A stretch of DNA of 64,000 bases from Certhia americana (lineage: Eukaryota > Chordata > Aves > Passeriformes > Certhiidae): NCBI GenBank assembly GCA_018697195.1, contig CM031878.1:8842160-8906159 (forward strand), read 5' to 3'. The first letter of the stretch is position 1. The number at the start of each line of letters is the position of its first letter. The notes beneath the pieces were generated by a model. That model saw only the letters and a program-made list of their open reading frames with translations. It made no database searches and was not told the origin of the DNA. A program made the position numbers and the translations under genes. Of this stretch, positions 59,985 through 64,000 are shown one piece after another.

Positions 59985-62900
59985 GTGAGTTTGTGGCTGG
60001 TAAGAAAGGAAAGAATGTACTGAATGTGTGTTGGTAGTGCTGTTTTTCCAATTCCTTTTAAAGCCATGCTAGCAGATGCATTTCTTCCATGCTGCTGTGG
60101 GCTAGTCAGAATTTGGCACAATCCTAAAATATTTAATGAGAAACACACTGAAGGACAAGTTTTTGCATCTTGGAAGAAAATCTGCCACTGAAGCATAATA
60201 AAATATTAGGGGATTGGCTTAACCTTCTCTTATTTCTGAATGCAGGTTTTGCTAATTTGTGTTGTTTTCCAAATGTGGTTTCTTACCATAAGCACTGAAT
60301 ATCGTGTCTAGTATTTCCTCACTGGAAAATCTTACCTGTATGATCTAGATAATTTAAGTTTTTATTTATGCAGGTATTGGATTAAAAAAACCCCAACTTG
60401 TTCTGACTTATCCACAAAGACTGATGCTGCAGAACTTGTTTTTACACACCTCAAAAATGCATGGTTTCTCTATCCCTGTATCATCTCACATTGTATCAAA
60501 GACATCAAGACACAAATTAGAGAGCATTTGACTCCTTAAAGTCTAATTTCATTTATCATACAGGAAAGAGACAACAGACCATTGTATAGGTTCTGTACAT
60601 GGAATAGTTTATTGACAGGTCATTAGTTGTTACATTGCAAAAAAAAGCCAGCTGTGCAAGACATGCATTATTTATATCATTTTGACTTTGATAAATCACA
60701 GCCAATTTTGAGCTTAAAGGCACATATATGTGACTTTGTTCTTGACAACTTGGTAGGAAAACTGAAATTTAATGCCAAGACACAAGAGCTATTTTCTTTT
60801 TCTCCTTAAAAATAAAGAAGGGTTGCAGAGTGTAAAAAAATTTACAGTGGCGGTCAGCCTGCTAATGGTTTGCTCTCTGCATGGATGTGCCTGTGACAGA
60901 AGGTCTGTTGGGAGCATATGGAATGAAAGATTTCTCCGAAGAAAACATGCCTCATATTTGAGAAAGGTTGAGCTGTTTTTGTGTAGGCTTTCCAAAGCAG
61001 CTGTTAACTTGAATGAAAAAAAAAAAAAAGTGAAAACATTACCTGACATGGTAAAACACTGACATGAAATGAGCAGTGGAATGTGATTTAGATGTGCTTG
61101 TGTGACTGCTCTTGCAGCTGTTGGTATATCCTTTTCCTGTGTTTTATGGGCTCCATCAGACTGGGGAGTTTCCCTCTCTCCTGAGTCTCAAGAGCACTTC
61201 TCTGTACTAAATGCTTCGCTGATGGATTTTACCAATAAACACCTTGTTGTTAAGGGATTTTTTCCTCTGGTAAGTATCTTTGTGAGTGTTCTTTAGGAAA
61301 TGAAGTAGCAGAATCAGGAAACTAACAGGTTGTTCTTAAAGCTTGTTGTATCAATAAAATAGCCATCAAACCCATTTTCTTCATCTTTGGCTTATAAGGT
61401 GTTTTTTAGAAGCTGTCTGTAAAGCAAAGACTTAAAATATATGCTGAATATGTTTGACTGAGCTTTGAATGTCCAGAGCCGTTGAACTCTTGGTACACCT
61501 TTCCCAACAGCAAATCCTGAAATTGTAACTATCTTCAAAAGTCAATAAATAATTTGGCTAAAAAAACTAGAAATGTTGTTTTGCCAGATTTCAACTGAGA
61601 TTTTTCTCATGATCCCCAAGTGTGTAGTCACGTGAAAAGTTTTTTTCCATTTTTGCATAATTCTTTTAGACATTATGAAAGAAATAGACTTTCAAAATAA
61701 TCTCCTAGACTAATATTTAATCTTCCAAGTGTGGCCTCTCATTTAAAATTTTATTTTTAATACAAAAATACACTGTAGGAAGAAACAGACTTGGAATTTA
61801 TGATAATGTAGATAGAATCTGAGCCTATATTTTGAGTTAAGTGCTCTAAAAGTAAACATCAAATATATTCAGAACTGATCCTCATTTTATGGTGATTATG
61901 TTAAAAAGGCAAGCAATTAAAAGATTAAAAACAATTTACACAGTAGAATTTGCACAGTTGTCTTTAATAGTGCTGCCTTAATGTTTCAGTAGTTTAAAGA
62001 TATGTAATCCATACAAAGGGTATCAAGATGTACACTCCAGCTGTGCTGTGTTTGTCACTTTGAACCATCACTCAGTAAAAATATTATTTTGTCCTTTTCA
62101 GAATAAACACCCAGATCAAATCCCATCTTTGTGTCCAGCTGATAACATATGTGCTTTTGTTGCCAGTTACTGCATAGACTTATATATTACTGCATAGACT
62201 TATATATTACACTGTTTTCTTATAATAAATGCTGGTGAAGGGCCTTATATTAAGAACACAGTTATCTTTGTTTTGAAGCAGTTTGGTAATCATATTTGGA
62301 TAGCATGCTTCCCTCCTGTTGAATTTTAAAAGTTCTGAATGCAAATAAATAAGGTTGAATTTTTCAAATAATTCTGGTGTGGAGGGTTGTAATTTGGTTT
62401 GGTTTGCTTTGGCTTGGATTTTTTTCCTTAAATTAATTATTACTTTTAAGAAATCTTCCTTTTGTATTTTTGAATAAAATCTGTAGTAATTTCTTCTGTT
62501 TTGTTTCTTCACCTGTACAGTGGGCTTAGTTTTGAAAAGAGGGCAAAGTTTAGATCCTCTCAGATGCCACAAAACATACCAGGTTTTGATCTCTGAAGTT
62601 GTTTTTCATTTTCACTGAAAAATGAAATTGTTTATCATTTGAAGAGCAGTGGCTACCTTAGGGGAAGAGCATTGTTTCCTGCAATAACAGCATCCTTTGG
62701 ACTAGGAAATCTGTGAGCAGACTCCATGCAGCAGTCCCATCCAGACTCCGCTATTTTGCAACTTTCTTTGGGAAATAGCACAGTGAAATATTCCTCTGTA
62801 GCCAAGATGGTTGGTTTAATGGCTTCTCATCATGATTGCCTGTGGTGGTGGAGATCCACAAACACACAGCAGTAGAGCAGCCTTCCAAAGCAATGTAATT

Positions 62901-64000
62901 CAGAAGGAGAAGGATGTTATTTCTTAATCTGTTCCCTAGAGCACAGATATGCAAGCTGTGAGGCTCAAAATAACCTCAATAAAAAAAAAACAAACAAACA
63001 GAAAAACAACCAAAACCCCAAAACATTTTCATGATCCCAAGACTCAATTCAGTGAAGATATACCAGGAGTTTTCCACTGATAATGTTTGCTCACAGGCTT
63101 TGCTGTCATCACAGGTAGTGTTCTGTGGTTTGGAAATTAGAAAGAAGAAATTTAAAGCTATGAAGCTTTCTGTCCTGCACAAATACAAGAGGGCAGAGCC
63201 ATTTTTTGTAAGGTCTTCCTGGGACCACAGTTCAGTGTAACAAAACTTGGTAACACAGATTTCACCTTCACTACTTGAATGAGGAGAATTGCTTGCGTGT
63301 GCGCACATTATGTTTCTTGGATTTGATGAAAAACTTTGAGAACTATCAGTGTGTTTCCAGGCTTAACATTCTGTCACACACACAGTTTAGATGCCAAGAA
63401 ATGCTCTTTGATTAGCAAACAATATATGGCAAATGAATTACATTTGCTGTGCTCATTGAATTAGCTTCACAGTGAGGGAGCTGCCTTCAGTATATCTGAA
63501 AGGTGGTTGTGAGACACCCTTTTGATTAGTTTAGAGCTGTTCCTAATAATCTAGTTTGCTTTCTGATTTGCAGTGAAATTACTAATTTTATCTATGACAC
63601 TTGAGACAAGCACTATACTCTCTTTCTTGTCTGCCATTTATTAATATAGCAGAAGAATAGATCTCCTTCAGAGCATGCAGAAATCCTATGGTACTTGTAA
63701 AGCCTTCAAAAAATAGAAAGTAAACACATACCCTGCCAATTGTCACTTGATTTCCAAATTCATCTCTAAGGATAATGTTCCCTGTGGTTCACATATGACT
63801 AAATCCTTGCCTACCATGCTAAAGCTTCCTCCTTAGCAACCAAACCAAATTAAAAAAAAAAAAAATATCCTGCACATGAGAATGAACCTTTTGAAGTGGA
63901 GGCAAAGCATCCAATCCACACTATTAACAGAAGGGATGGTAAGTAGGCCACAGAAATTGTCAGAAGAAAATCCATCTCTGGGTACAGTCATGAACTAAGC
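59985..64000 (+). other. PLCXD3: PLCXD3 intron 2, first 4 kb
   Basis: The donor gtgagt at 59985 opens an intron that is not closed in the window. I searched the + strand for the expected C-terminal coding sequence, which would follow the split Arg271, and did not see it. The region is AT-rich and contains a 20-bp tandem duplication and poly-A tracts. Open frames here have no recognisable domain. Confidence 0.8.
62167..62210 (+). repeat. 20-bp perfect tandem duplication
   Basis: The unit ttactgcatagacttatata occurs twice in tandem, followed by a partial third copy (ttac). Confidence 0.95.

Noticed and set aside
1..64000. CRISPR arrays, bacterial operons, tRNA or rRNA genes
   Set aside because: No regularly spaced repeats with unique spacers, and no tRNA- or rRNA-like sequence was seen. 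The window is animal nuclear DNA.

Overview
The window looks like bird nuclear DNA, most likely from a songbird. The evidence is CR1 LINE 3' ends with the usual avian tail motif, ERVL-type and other endogenous retrovirus remnants of the kind abundant in passerines, low gene density, and a gene whose chicken orthologue is, to my knowledge, Z-linked. That makes Z-chromosome origin likely but not proven. The only gene I can support with confidence is the 5' part of PLCXD3 (phosphatidylinositol-specific phospholipase C X-domain containing 3), on the + strand.

Layout. 1-4027: the 3' half of a decayed ERVL-like provirus (end of reverse transcriptase, RNase H, integrase, 3' LTR). It is frameshifted and broken by two insertions, one of which looks like a solo LTR inside the integrase core. 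4028-6170: AT-rich sequence that may be the env-LTR end of a second retrovirus. 6171-11835: intergenic sequence with nothing recognised. 11836-11935: a 100-N assembly gap lying against a CpG island (about 12000-13170). The island holds the 5' UTR and coding exon 1 of PLCXD3 (12509-12611).

Intron 1 runs 46.7 kb, from 12612 to 59275. It contains microsatellites, five CR1 pieces, an antisense LTR, a possible B-box zinc-finger remnant and two AT-rich blocks that could be regulatory. Exon 2 (59276-59984) encodes most of the X domain, including both expected catalytic histidines (His37 and His114 of the predicted protein). Intron 2 continues to the end of the window. The last roughly 50 codons, which carry the C-terminus, are not present and should lie downstream.

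I found no CRISPR array, tRNA, rRNA or other non-coding RNA gene, and no convincing new biological system. The most unusual observations are an exact 56-bp direct repeat placed inside the ERVL LTR, the nested LTR in the integrase, the B-box-like remnant in intron 1, and a 67-bp tandem duplication in the CpG island just after exon 1.
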